From assembly GCA_964547855.1 (NCBI GenBank), contig CAZJPG010000002.1:49074-113073 (forward strand): 64,000 nucleotides of DNA. The letters are read 5' to 3'. The notes under the pieces are model-generated. The model was not told the DNA's origin and ran no database searches. It was given only the letters and a program-made list of their open reading frames with translations. The position numbers and the translations under genes are program-made. Below are positions 1-8,660 of this stretch, one piece after another (position 1 is the stretch's first letter; each line of letters opens with the position of its first letter). This DNA is from JBAZHE01 sp964547855. GTDB taxonomy: Bacteria > Patescibacteriota > Patescibacteriia > Patescibacteriales > WJLG01.

Positions 1-1376
1 AGTTTTTTGGCTTCACTGTTATTGTCGTATATCAAGAATGAGTCTACTTTATCTTGGTTCCTGTTTATTTCCGATATTAAAGAATTAAAGGAGGCCTGAT
101 GTTGCTCTTGTTCGTGCTTTTTTTGAGATATGAACACGTTACCTATTAATAGGATAACAAGTAAGGCGGCCGCTGACAGGAATATCTTTGGCCACTTGCT
201 AGTCTTTGAGCTTGTCGTTCCGTCATTGTTTGCTCCAGTGTCGTCGATGCTGTCCATGTTTCGTTTTTTTGAAAAGACGCCAAAACCGATTTTGAAGAAG
301 ATGATCCCGATTTTTTTGAAAAATACCAATAGTTTTTCCAACGACAATGCAGGAACTCTCTTTTTCATCAAGATCTTATCTTTAAGCATGAATAGCTTTC
401 CTGCCTTTTTATTTGTCGATACCGGGATTGGAGCGGACGTTTTGTTTTTGGAGGAGATTTTATTAGTTATGGCCTTGACCCATTTTTTTAGGTTTATGGT
501 TCCGGCTGGGGTCATAATAGCCTCTGTCTGTTCTTCGGTCGATACTATCTCTGGTTTATAATCCCAATTCTTTATCTCTCTGTCTATTTGTTTTTTAAGT
601 TCATCACTGCTCCAGGAGGTGGATGAGGTATTTTTAACGATAACGCCCAAGAACGATACATAGGAATTTATCTTTTCTAAGATATTCCTTATCTGTTCTA
701 CGGATCCGGTCGGGGATAGGCGAGTGGTTATGTCTATTAGCTGTTTGCCTGAGATATATTCGGAAAGCGCTTCATTTATGACAAGGAAATACCCGCCAGG
801 CGGTATTTTTCCACTCATAACCTCGGAAAATAGCTTGTCCATGGTTACGGCACTATTGTCTTCTTCTGGAGCTTTGCCTATGTCGGTTAATTTATACTCT
901 ATTTTTTCAAGCGGTTCGCTTTTGCCTTTCAGTGATTTGGTCGTTACTTTTTCTTTATGCAATAACAAGCATTTATTTTTACCTATGTTGGTAAAATATA
1001 GTTCGTTATTATGAAGAAGACAGGCGGTTATGTTTATCGAATAGGGGCTTGTCTTTATTTTTTCTTTATCCAAGAATTCGATCAAGTCTTTATTCGTCTT
1101 GGAAAGAGCTCCCTCGAAGATGCTCTCGACAGATATGGTGTCTATCTTTTCTCTTAATATGACTTTTTCGTTTTGGTAGTAGTTGTAGTTTAAGTTGTTT
1201 ATCAAGAAGTCCAGTAACTTGGCCGATTCATTTTTTTGAGATTCTATCTCCGCTAAAACAAAAATTTTTCCAACCAAAGCTTCTTTGGCGGAATCTGGTT
1301 GGGCTATGAAGATGTCGGCTATGGAGTTGTTCTTCTGCCCACTATTGAGTACTAATGACGCTATTTTGTAATACAT
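1..1376 (-). CDS. PP2C-like membrane protein, C-terminal part off the window
   Basis: Open reading frame on the complement that begins at ATG 1374-1376 and runs without a stop past base 1; 458 codons are visible. Residues of about 60-250 have the strand and turn pattern of PP2C-type phosphatases, for example ITACLLHNNELYFTNIGK, but I see no clear metal-binding aspartates, so it may be an inactive relative. A basic linker follows, then a single membrane segment near residues 397-417 and the start of a charged, coiled-coil-like extracytoplasmic part. Divergent from the winged-helix gene at 1496. Similar N-PP2C-like/membrane/C-extracytoplasmic proteins are common in Patescibacteria. The fold assignment is tentative; the reading frame itself is secure. 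Confidence 0.75.
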   Translation of the reverse strand, partial: MYYKIASLVLNSGQKNNSIADIFIAQPDSAKEALVGKIFVLAEIESQKNESAKLLDFLINNLNYNYYQNEKVILREKIDTISVESIFEGALSKTNKDLIEFLDKEKIKTSPYSINITACLLHNNELYFTNIGKNKCLLLHKEKVTTKSLKGKSEPLEKIEYKLTDIGKAPEEDNSAVTMDKLFSEVMSGKIPPGGYFLVINEALSEYISGKQLIDITTRLSPTGSVEQIRNILEKINSYVSFLGVIVKNTSSTSWSSDELKKQIDREIKNWDYKPEIVSTEEQTEAIMTPAGTINLKKWVKAITNKISSKNKTSAPIPVSTNKKAGKLFMLKDKILMKKRVPALSLEKLLVFFKKIGIIFFKIGFGVFSKKRNMDSIDDTGANNDGTTSSKTSKWPKIFLSAAALLVILLIGNVFISQKKHEQEQHQASFNSLISEINRNQDKVDSFLIYDNNSEAKK

Positions 1377-1423
1377 CTTGCCTGCAAAAACAATTGGCCG
1401 TTTGACGGTCTTTTTACTATTAT

Positions 1424-1452
1424 ATTATACTATAAAAGAAGCTTTAGGTTAA
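1424..1452 (-). promoter_or_regulatory. Promoter of the PP2C-like gene
   Basis: On the complement a TATAAT box (1424-1429) lies 17 bases from a weak TTAACC (1447-1452). It sits about 50 bases before the start codon at 1376, in the right place for this gene. Confidence 0.45.
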
Positions 1453-1495
1453 TAGCATGTATTTAATGGCCACCAAAGCTTGATTTTAAACCACT

Positions 1496-2095
1496 ATGCT
1501 TTCTAAATTATTCGGTTCGAACGCCAGGGTCAAAATATTGAAACAGTTCTTATTTAACCCTGATGGAAGATATTACATCAGACAGCTAGCCAGAGACCTT
1601 TCCTTGCAAGTTAACTCTGTGCGCAGGGAATTAGACAATTTAGAGGACTTCGGCCTATTAAGAACGGAGACTGCCGCCGATAAGGAAGAGGGGCAAAACG
1701 ATAAAGTCGGGCAGGAGAAGAAGTATTACAGAGTGAACAAAAATTTTGCACTGTTCGAGGATATCAAAGCCTTAGTCGCTAAATCACAAATTCTTTATAA
1801 GGATGATTTAGTTAAAAATCTTGCTAAATTAGGCAATATTAAGCTTTTATTATTGACTGGCATCTTCGTCAACAAGTTTAATTCCCCAATAGATATACTC
1901 ATGGTCGGTAGGGTCAACAAGGATAAATTGGTCAAGACCATTAAAGACTTGGAGCTTGATTTGGGTAGAGAGGTCAACTATACGATCATGGATGCGGCAG
2001 AGTTTAAGTATCGTCGAGACATAACAGATATTTTTCTTTACGACATACTTGAGGGAGAGAAGATCGTTGTTATTGACGAAATTGGAATTTCATAG
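1496..2095 (+). CDS. Winged-helix regulator with nucleotidyltransferase-like tail
   Basis: 199 residues. Residues 1-58 form a winged helix-turn-helix of ArsR/MarR style (YIRQLARDLSLQVNSVRREL as the recognition region). After a charged linker, residues of about 110-195 (LLLTGIFV...SPIDILMVGRV) resemble the MNT/polymerase-beta nucleotidyltransferase fold, with the paired catalytic aspartates reduced to D-I-L, so catalysis is doubtful. Such wHTH plus minimal-nucleotidyltransferase-like proteins are frequent in Patescibacteria and are usually annotated only as transcriptional regulators. It lies alone, 140 bases before the ATP synthase operon, whose promoter lies between the two. No evidence ties it to that operon beyond proximity. 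Confidence 0.75.
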   Translation: MLSKLFGSNARVKILKQFLFNPDGRYYIRQLARDLSLQVNSVRRELDNLEDFGLLRTETAADKEEGQNDKVGQEKKYYRVNKNFALFEDIKALVAKSQILYKDDLVKNLAKLGNIKLLLLTGIFVNKFNSPIDILMVGRVNKDKLVKTIKDLELDLGREVNYTIMDAAEFKYRRDITDIFLYDILEGEKIVVIDEIGIS

Positions 2096-2132
2096 CTTTT
2101 GTTTTTTCCACAGACCAGAACAAAAAAAGTCA

Positions 2133-2161
2133 TTGACTATTTAGCCTAGTATTGGTATCAT
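2133..2161 (+). promoter_or_regulatory. Promoter of the ATP synthase operon
   Basis: TTGACT (2133-2138), a 17-base spacer, and TATCAT (2156-2161). It is the only good promoter between the regulator gene and the first atp gene. Confidence 0.65.
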
Positions 2162-2178
2162 ATTCTATTATCCATTTT

Positions 2179-2222
2179 TAATTCCACCCCCGAAGAAGAG
2201 GGAGGGAATTAATTTTTTTTCC
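2179..2222 (+). terminator. Terminator-like hairpin in the atp leader (possible attenuator)
   Basis: The arms TTAATTCC and GGAATTAA, with additional C-G pairs inside, are followed directly by eight T residues. This is the layout of an intrinsic terminator, yet it lies between the operon promoter and the first gene, about 15 bases before its start. Confidence 0.6.
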
Positions 2223-2235
2223 GAAAGAAAAAGGT

Positions 2236-2532
2236 ATGGATGACAAAAAAAACAACAAAAAAAGGGAATTCAGGGCTTTTGCTCTGACGACTTCATTATA
2301 TGGAGGAGCTTCCATTTTGGGTCCCTTATTGATATTGGGAGGTGGTGGATATGTCTTAGACAGGATTTTTCATTCCGGCCGCCTCTTTTTTATTTGCGGA
2401 ATCGCTTCAGCTTTCATTGTTACCAATGTTTTGTTGTATAAAAGAGCTGCCAAGATAACTCAAGAGATATCAAGGTTGTCCACTCCACCCAAGGTCGACG
2501 ATCCTGATGTTAGTGAGGAGACAATAAAATAG
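2236..2532 (+). CDS. AtpI/AtpZ-family ATP synthase accessory protein
   Basis: 98 residues with two membrane segments (about residues 25-45 and 52-70) and a charged cytoplasmic tail. The first segment contains the small-residue run GGASILGPLLILGGGGYVLD expected in AtpI/AtpZ-type proteins, which help assemble the c ring or move Mg2+. It is the first gene of the operon, as atpI usually is, and ends one base before the start of atpB. The family call rests on position, topology and the glycine-rich helix. Confidence 0.75.
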   Translation: MDDKKNNKKREFRAFALTTSLYGGASILGPLLILGGGGYVLDRIFHSGRLFFICGIASAFIVTNVLLYKRAAKITQEISRLSTPPKVDDPDVSEETIK

Positions 2533-2533
2533 C

Positions 2534-3373
2534 ATGGAAATATCACTTTCTCCGGAGATCCTATTCAATGTTTGGGGTTTTCCGGTGACAAATTCGTTTT
2601 TATTGATGATGGCCCTATCTGTCTCCATTGTAGTTTTTTCTTTGGCTATGGGGTCTGGACTTAAGATGGTCCCGTCGAGGATACAGAGTTTGGTAGAGCT
2701 TTTATTTGAAGGCGCTTGGGATTTTGTTTTGGGCGTCGTTGGATCCAAGAAGAAGGCTAAAAAGATATTTCCATACGTTTTTACTATATTCATTTTTGTT
2801 CTATCGGCTAATTTGCTAACTCTTATTCCAGGACAAAATGCCGTTTCTTTAAAGAAGGTCGATGGAGCTGTGCCTTTATTTAGGGCTATTATGGCCGATT
2901 ATGGCTTAGTGTTCGTGATGACCATAGTTTCTGTGATAATGATGCAAATAATCGCTTTGGCGGCCATAGGCCCATTAGGTTACGTCGGTAAATTCATAAA
3001 CGTTAAGAATCTTGGCTTGTTCTTTGCCTCTTTGTTCTCTGGCAAGCCAAAGTTTGGTCTCTTGGCACAGGGGTTTTTGGACGTTTTCCTTGGTTTTATG
3101 GATATAATAGGCGAGTTAGCTAAAGTTTTTTCCTTGTCATTCCGTCTTTTTGGTAATGTTTTCGCTGGCGAGGTGCTTGGGGCTGTGATGCTGTTCTTAT
3201 TGCCATTCTTCGGGCCATTGCCTTTCTTGTTCTTGGGTTTGTTAAGTTCTTGCGTCCAGGCCTTTGTCTTTGCCGTTTTGACTTTGATATTTGTAAATAT
3301 GGCTAGCGAGGCTGGTGGCGATATCGAGGGCGTCGAGAAGATAGAGGAGGAGTTGAGTGAATCGTTTAGTTAA
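2534..3373 (+). CDS. atpB: ATP synthase Fo subunit a
   Basis: 279 residues and five or six membrane helices. It forms the two ion half-channels beside the c ring in the membrane. The conserved helix reads ELAKVFSLSFRLFGNVFAGE, and Arg204 in it is the essential arginine that faces the c-ring carboxylate. Length and helix order match bacterial AtpB. It follows the AtpI/Z-like gene by one base and has no SD, so it is probably translated by coupling. Ion specificity cannot be read from this subunit alone, but the c subunit next to it suggests sodium. Confidence 0.96.
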   Translation: MEISLSPEILFNVWGFPVTNSFLLMMALSVSIVVFSLAMGSGLKMVPSRIQSLVELLFEGAWDFVLGVVGSKKKAKKIFPYVFTIFIFVLSANLLTLIPGQNAVSLKKVDGAVPLFRAIMADYGLVFVMTIVSVIMMQIIALAAIGPLGYVGKFINVKNLGLFFASLFSGKPKFGLLAQGFLDVFLGFMDIIGELAKVFSLSFRLFGNVFAGEVLGAVMLFLLPFFGPLPFLFLGLLSSCVQAFVFAVLTLIFVNMASEAGGDIEGVEKIEEELSESFS

Positions 3374-3422
3374 TTAATAATCACGGCCCCGTTTTTTAGC
3401 GGTGTCGAGAATAATTAAAAAT

Positions 3423-3650
3423 ATGGAACCAGAAGTTTTTAAATTATTGGCTGCCGGCCTATGTATGGGCTTGGGCGCCATTGGTCCTGGCATCGGTGAA
3501 GGTCATATCGGCGCTAAGGCTTTGGAAGGTATTAGCCGCAACCCAGAAGTTGCTGGTAAGATAACACCTTTGATGTTCGTGGCTATGGCCGTAACCGAAT
3601 CCACAGGTATCTATTCCTTGGTTATCGCTTTGATCATCCTTTTCAGCTAG
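3423..3650 (+). CDS. atpE: ATP synthase Fo subunit c, Na+-type signature
   Basis: 75 residues: a helical hairpin that forms the rotor ring. I choose ATG 3423; an upstream in-frame GTG at 3402 would add seven unlikely residues. The first helix has GPGIGEG (Pro22, Glu26) and the second has AVTESTGIY (Val57, Glu59, Ser60, Thr61, Tyr64). These match the Na+-ligand positions described for sodium c rings (Ilyobacter Gln32, Val63, Glu65, Ser66, Thr67, Tyr70), with Glu in place of Gln32 as in the two-carboxylate type reported for Fusobacterium. The coupling ion is therefore predicted to be Na+. No SD precedes it. Confidence 0.95.
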   Translation: MEPEVFKLLAAGLCMGLGAIGPGIGEGHIGAKALEGISRNPEVAGKITPLMFVAMAVTESTGIYSLVIALIILFS

Positions 3651-3720
3651 AAAATAGAGCAACCACCCATTGCCGCCAAAAGCAAGGGGTGGAAACCTTA
3701 TTTTTTAACTTTTTATCTAT

Positions 3721-4215
3721 ATGGGTTTGCTGAAAGTCTTGGGCATCGATTGGAGGATATTGCTTGCCCAGTTTATAAATTTTTCCGTCTTGCTGTTCGT
3801 CTTGTATAAATTCGCTTACAAGCCGATGTTTAAGTTTCTAGAGGATAGAAAAAAGAAAATAGAGGACGGCATAGAGAATGCGGTTTTGGCTGAGGAGCGC
3901 CTTAAGCAGATAGAGGAGAAAGAGCGCGAAGTCATGAGGAATGCGAAGAAAGAAGCGGTGGCCATATTGGAGGAGGCTCGTTTAGAAGCGGAGAATAATA
4001 AGAAGATAGCCGTCGATAAAGCTAAGGAAGAGATCGGAAAAATAATAAACCAAGAAAAGGAAGGCATGCGCCGGGAAAAAGCCGAAGTTTTGAAAAGCAT
4101 TAAAAAGGAAGTAGCTGGCCTGGTCGCTATTTCATTAGAAAAAATACTTAAGGACGAGGTCAGTTTGGATAAGGATCAAGAGTTCATAAAAAAGGCCTTA
4201 AAAAAAGTAGAATAA
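3721..4215 (+). CDS. atpF: ATP synthase Fo subunit b
   Basis: 164 residues: one N-terminal membrane helix (about residues 10-30, FINFSVLLFVLYKFAYKPM) followed by a long charged coiled coil rich in Glu, Lys and Ala. This is the peripheral stalk that holds F1 still against the rotor. Length and layout are normal for AtpF. The KPMFKFLEDRKKKIEDGIENA stretch is the typical junction of helix and stalk. It starts 70 bases after atpE with no SD and ends four bases before atpH. Confidence 0.95.
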   Translation: MGLLKVLGIDWRILLAQFINFSVLLFVLYKFAYKPMFKFLEDRKKKIEDGIENAVLAEERLKQIEEKEREVMRNAKKEAVAILEEARLEAENNKKIAVDKAKEEIGKIINQEKEGMRREKAEVLKSIKKEVAGLVAISLEKILKDEVSLDKDQEFIKKALKKVE

Positions 4216-4219
4216 ACCC

Positions 4220-4618
4220 ATGAAGATAAGCGCCAAACAATACGCGAAAGCCCTTTTGGAGTCGGTATTGTCCGCTCCGGACAAGGAGAAGGAGATAATT
4301 AAAAGGTTCGCCTCTCTTTTGTTTAAGAGTGGCAAGTCTTCGATGTTGCCGGCGATAGTAGAGCATTTTGAGCTTTTATGGAATGAACACCACAACATAT
4401 CGGATGTGGAGATAATATCCGCCCGCCAATTGTCCGATGAAGTTTACAAAATGCTGGAAAAGAAAGCGGCTGTTATGGCTGGAGTCGATAAGATAGAAGC
4501 AAAAAAAACCTTGGATCCAAAGATCTTAGGGGGTGCAGTGCTTCGTTATCAGGATAAAGTTCTTGATATGAGCCTGTACACAAAATTTGAACACTTAAAA
4601 GATACATTAAAAGGTTAA
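4220..4618 (+). CDS. atpH: ATP synthase F1 subunit delta, short form
   Basis: 132 residues, against about 175-180 in most bacteria. The N-terminal helical domain (ISAKQYAKALLESV) and the C-terminal GGAVLRYQDKVLDMSL strand, corresponding to the GG-x-R signature, are both present, so the shortening is in the middle. It links the top of F1 to subunit b. It lies four bases after atpF and ten bases before atpA, without SD. Shortened delta subunits are plausible in reduced genomes. Confidence 0.88.
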   Translation: MKISAKQYAKALLESVLSAPDKEKEIIKRFASLLFKSGKSSMLPAIVEHFELLWNEHHNISDVEIISARQLSDEVYKMLEKKAAVMAGVDKIEAKKTLDPKILGGAVLRYQDKVLDMSLYTKFEHLKDTLKG

Positions 4619-4628
4619 GTTCAATAAT

Positions 4629-6164
4629 ATGTCCAACACTAAGGATTTCATCATTGAGGAGTTAAAAAAGGAGATAAACGATTTTAAGTCGGATGTCAAA
4701 GAGAAGACCTTCGGTAGGGTGCGAGAGGTCGGTGACGGAATTGCCAGACTTTCCGGTCTTTCCGACGTGATGATGTCGGAAATGCTTGAGTTTAAAACCT
4801 CTGCAGGTTTGCGTTATGGAGTGGCTTTGAATCTTGATGAGGATAGCGTTGGTGCCATTATTCTTGATGATCATCTCTCCATAAAAGAAGGTGACGAGGT
4901 TTGCAGTACTGGAAAAATATTGGAAGTGCCAGTGTCTGATAGTATAATCGGTAGAGTTCTTAATCCACTTGGCCGCTCTTTGGATGGAGGCGAAGAGATC
5001 AAGGCCGATAAATATTATCCAGTGGAAAAAGTCGCCCCTGGAGTCATTACTCGTGAGTCGGTTAAAAAACCTCTGCAGACCGGAATTAAGGCTGTCGATG
5101 CGATGATTCCAATCGGACGCGGTCAGCGCGAATTAATCATTGGCGACCGTCAGATCGGTAAGACTGCTATAGCCATTGACACCATCATTAATCAGAAGAG
5201 TGAGAATGTTAAATGTATCTATGTCGCTGTCGGACAAAAGGAATCTAAGATCGCCAATATAGTGGCAAAGTTGAAGGATGCTGGCGCTATGGAATATACG
5301 ACCGTCGTAGCGGCCGGAGCCTCAGATCCAGCTTCCTTGCTTTACATAGCCCCTTATGCCGGTTGTGCTATGGCTGAATATTTTCTAGATAAAGGAGAGG
5401 ATGTTCTTATAGTTTATGATGACCTCTCTAAGCATGCCGCGGCCTATCGCGAGATATCTTTGCTTTTAAGAAGACCCCCTGGTCGTGAAGCCTATCCTGG
5501 TGACGTTTTTTATTTGCACTCTCGTTTGTTGGAGCGCGCTTGTAAATTGAATAAGGATTTTGGAGGTGGATCGATTACTGCTTTGCCTATAATCGAAACT
5601 CAGGCTGGAGACGTGTCCGCCTATATTCCAACCAACGTCATCTCTATTACCGATGGTCAGATATATCTGGAGCCAGATTTGTTCTATCAGGGAAATCGCC
5701 CAGCTATCAATGCCGGCATTTCAGTGTCTCGTGTAGGATCGTCTGCTCAGATCAAGGCCATGAAGAAAGTCGCTGGTAAAATGCGTTTAGAGGTCGCTCA
5801 ATTCCGTGAGTTGGCGGCTTTTGCTCAGTTCAGCTCCGATCTTGATCAGGAAACGAAGAAAAAATTAGAAAGAGGCAAGAGAATAGTCGAGGTTTTGAAA
5901 CAAGTTCAGTATGTGCCGATGTCAGTGGATAAGCAGGTCGCCGTCTTCTTTGCCGTAACCTCTGGATTGATGGATGATGTCCCGCAGGAAAAGATAGGCG
6001 AATTCGAGGCCGGCATGTTGTCATATATCGAGAATAAGTCATCGGATATCCTTGAAAAGATAAAACAAACTTCAGAACTGGATGAGTCCGCACAAGAGGA
6101 ATTAAAGAAGACTATAAACGATTTTAAGGACACCGTAGATTATTTAGAAAGCGGTTTAGCTTAG
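4629..6164 (+). CDS. atpA: ATP synthase F1 subunit alpha
   Basis: 511 residues, full length. Walker A is GDRQIGKT (172-179), Walker B-like VLIVYDDLSKH follows, and the alpha signature PAINAGISVSRVGSSAQ is intact, including the conserved arginine. Non-catalytic nucleotide-binding subunit of the F1 hexamer on the cytoplasmic side. It begins ten bases after atpH; the usual N-terminal segment that binds delta is present (EIIxEELKKEI-like). All residues I checked are normal. Confidence 0.97.
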   Translation: MSNTKDFIIEELKKEINDFKSDVKEKTFGRVREVGDGIARLSGLSDVMMSEMLEFKTSAGLRYGVALNLDEDSVGAIILDDHLSIKEGDEVCSTGKILEVPVSDSIIGRVLNPLGRSLDGGEEIKADKYYPVEKVAPGVITRESVKKPLQTGIKAVDAMIPIGRGQRELIIGDRQIGKTAIAIDTIINQKSENVKCIYVAVGQKESKIANIVAKLKDAGAMEYTTVVAAGASDPASLLYIAPYAGCAMAEYFLDKGEDVLIVYDDLSKHAAAYREISLLLRRPPGREAYPGDVFYLHSRLLERACKLNKDFGGGSITALPIIETQAGDVSAYIPTNVISITDGQIYLEPDLFYQGNRPAINAGISVSRVGSSAQIKAMKKVAGKMRLEVAQFRELAAFAQFSSDLDQETKKKLERGKRIVEVLKQVQYVPMSVDKQVAVFFAVTSGLMDDVPQEKIGEFEAGMLSYIENKSSDILEKIKQTSELDESAQEELKKTINDFKDTVDYLESGLA

Positions 6165-6205
6165 GTTGTCAAAGAAAGATTTTAAAATGATAACCGTCAA
6201 TTTAA

Positions 6206-7204
6206 ATGCCAAGCGCTAAAGAAATACAACGCCGAATAAAATCGGTGAAAAATATAAAGAAGATCACCAAAGCCATGGAAATGGTGGCGGCGGCCAAGAT
6301 GCGTAAGACCATCGAGGCAGTTTTGCGCACCCGTACTTATGCCAATTTGGGTTGGATGACGCTTTTGAATATCTCTGCCTCTGCCGGAGCCGGAAGACAT
6401 CTTCATCCATTTTTGGATAAAAGATCAGAAGTTAAACGTGAAGCTATAATCTTAATATCCTCAAATCGCGGTCTGTGCAGTAATTTTAACTCCGCCATTA
6501 TAAATAAGGCCGTTAGGTCTATATTGAAACATGGGTATGAAGAGCGACGCTTGACCGAGAGAGTCGTTCAGGAATTCGGTCGTGACGTCGATTTCATAGT
6601 TGTGGGTAGAAAAGGTTTGGCAGTAAAGGCTCGTTACGGATTGCCAGTCGTGGCTGATTTCCCTAAGCAGGACGTAGCTTTCGAGGTTAAGGAGATAATA
6701 CCAGTGGCTAAATTAGTCATAAATGATTATTTAGCCGGGAAATATGACAAAGTCATGGTCGCCTATACAGACTTCGTCAATGCCTCGAAACAAGTCCCTC
6801 GCGTCAAACAGTTGTTGCCAATAGATCTGTCGTCAAAAGATGAACACTTGGGCGTCGTTGGTCTTGATTCAAGGGTTGGTTCTGATAAAGAGTTCATCAA
6901 GAAAAAAGAAGAGAAATATCTTTCAAGATCATCCGATACGCCATACACTTTTACCTTTGAACCGGATCAGGAGACTATACTTAAAGAAATAGTGCCGCGC
7001 TTAATAGAAGTTCAGCTGTTTCAGGCTTTATTGGAGTCGAACGCTTCGGAGCACAGCGCTAGAATGTCGGCTATGAAGAAGGCCTCCGATGCCGCCGAAG
7101 ACATAAGTTCCGAATTGACTTTGTTTTACAACAAGGCTCGTCAAGCCGGTATAACCAATGAGATCTCGGAGATCGTGGCAGGGGTCAATGCTTTAAGCAA
7201 CTAA
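6206..7204 (+). CDS. atpG: ATP synthase F1 subunit gamma, extended
   Basis: 332 residues, longer than the usual 285-295. N-terminal helix MPSAKEIQRRIKSVKNIKKI and C-terminal helix with EHSARMSAMKKASDAAEDI are typical of the central rotor shaft. The extra length comes mainly from insertions in the Rossmann-like middle domain, around residues 105-130 (an EERRLTERVVQEFGRD segment) and 215-250 (charged loop before the C-terminal helix). Lies 41 bases after atpA, same operon, no SD. Confidence 0.94.
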   Translation: MPSAKEIQRRIKSVKNIKKITKAMEMVAAAKMRKTIEAVLRTRTYANLGWMTLLNISASAGAGRHLHPFLDKRSEVKREAIILISSNRGLCSNFNSAIINKAVRSILKHGYEERRLTERVVQEFGRDVDFIVVGRKGLAVKARYGLPVVADFPKQDVAFEVKEIIPVAKLVINDYLAGKYDKVMVAYTDFVNASKQVPRVKQLLPIDLSSKDEHLGVVGLDSRVGSDKEFIKKKEEKYLSRSSDTPYTFTFEPDQETILKEIVPRLIEVQLFQALLESNASEHSARMSAMKKASDAAEDISSELTLFYNKARQAGITNEISEIVAGVNALSN

Positions 7205-7243
7205 AATTAAATAATAAGAATTAAGAATTAAATAGATAAGCAT

Positions 7244-8638
7244 ATGTCGGAAAAGGTTAAAAAATCCATAGGCAAAATAAAACAGGTCGTCGGAGCGGTA
7301 GTCGATGTCGCTTTCGATGGTGATCTGCCCAAGATATTCAATGCTTTGACGATCGAAAAAAAGAGCGGCGAGAGATTGGTCTTGGAAGTTCAGCAACATA
7401 AAGGTTTTAATGTCGTTAGAACCATCGCTTTAGGCACCACTGATGGACTCAAGAGGGGTGATGAGGTCGTTGATACCGGTGAAGGCATAAACGTCCCGGT
7501 CGGCAAAGAGACTTTGGGCAGGATATTCAACGTCTTAGGAGAGGTCGTCGATGGTGGTCAAGAAGTTAAGACAAAGAAAACTTACGAAATACATCGTCCA
7601 GCACCGTCTTTTGTCGAGCAGTCCACTAAAACGGAAATCCTAGAGACCGGTATTAAGGTCATAGATTTGATCTGTCCGATCGCCAAGGGAGGAAAGGTTG
7701 GTCTATTCGGCGGCGCTGGTGTCGGTAAGACTGTCGTTATTCAGGAATTCATCAACAACATTGCTAAGGCTCATGGTGGATTTTCCGTTTTTGCCGGAGT
7801 AGGAGAGCGTACTCGTGAAGGTAACGACTTGTATCATGAAATGAAAGACGCTGGTGTTTTGGATAAGGTGGCTATGGTCTTTGGACAGATGAACGAGGCC
7901 CCTGGAAATCGTGCTAGAGTGGCCTTGACCGGTCTTTCCATGGCTGAATATTTTCGCGATGAGGACAATCAAGACGTACTTTTCTTTATTGATAATATTT
8001 TTCGCTTCACTCAAGCTGGTAGTGAGGTCTCGACCTTGCTTGGAAGAATGCCATCGGCAGTAGGTTATCAGCCTACGTTAGCTACGGAAATGGGCGAATT
8101 GCAGGAGCGTATAACTTCGACCGATAAAGGATCCATAACTTCGATTCAGGCCGTTTATGTTCCAGCCGACGACTTGACCGATCCAGCCCCGGCCACTACT
8201 TTCGCTCATCTGGACTCAACAGTGGTGTTGTCTCGCGGATTATCCGAACTTGGTATTTATCCTGCCGTAGATCCGCTTGATTCATCTTCGACCATCCTTG
8301 ATCCGAACATAGTCGGAACGGAGCATTACAATGTCGCCAGAGGCGTTCAGAACGTCTTGCAGCGCTACAAAGACCTTCAAGACATTATCGCCATCCTTGG
8401 TATGGAGGAATTGTCGGCCGAAGACAGGTTGACCGTATCCAGGGCTCGTAAGATACAAAAATTCCTTTCCCAGCCTTTCCATGTCGCCGAAGCTTTTACT
8501 GGTCGCAGCGGTAAATATGTTAAATTGAGCGATACCATTCGCGGCTTTGCCGAGATATTGGAGGGTAAGCACGATGACAAGCACGAGGATGATTTTTATA
8601 TGGTCGGAGGAGTGGATGAGATCGACGCTAAGAAATAG
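7244..8638 (+). CDS. atpD: ATP synthase F1 subunit beta
   Basis: 464 residues, full length. Walker A GGAGVGKT (156-163), catalytic glutamate in GVGERTREGNDLYHE, Walker B DVLFFIDNIFRFTQAG and the beta signature PAVDPLDSSS are all intact. Catalytic subunit that makes or hydrolyses ATP. It starts 39 bases after atpG. Strongly conserved, and the safest anchor in the operon for phylogeny. Confidence 0.98.
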   Translation: MSEKVKKSIGKIKQVVGAVVDVAFDGDLPKIFNALTIEKKSGERLVLEVQQHKGFNVVRTIALGTTDGLKRGDEVVDTGEGINVPVGKETLGRIFNVLGEVVDGGQEVKTKKTYEIHRPAPSFVEQSTKTEILETGIKVIDLICPIAKGGKVGLFGGAGVGKTVVIQEFINNIAKAHGGFSVFAGVGERTREGNDLYHEMKDAGVLDKVAMVFGQMNEAPGNRARVALTGLSMAEYFRDEDNQDVLFFIDNIFRFTQAGSEVSTLLGRMPSAVGYQPTLATEMGELQERITSTDKGSITSIQAVYVPADDLTDPAPATTFAHLDSTVVLSRGLSELGIYPAVDPLDSSSTILDPNIVGTEHYNVARGVQNVLQRYKDLQDIIAILGMEELSAEDRLTVSRARKIQKFLSQPFHVAEAFTGRSGKYVKLSDTIRGFAEILEGKHDDKHEDDFYMVGGVDEIDAKK

Positions 8639-8660
8639 GCAGCGAATAAAATTATAATTT

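Noticed and set aside
130..1014. Plus-strand frames at the left edge
   Set aside because: They are shadows of the long complement gene, which has the better protein pattern and runs off the window.
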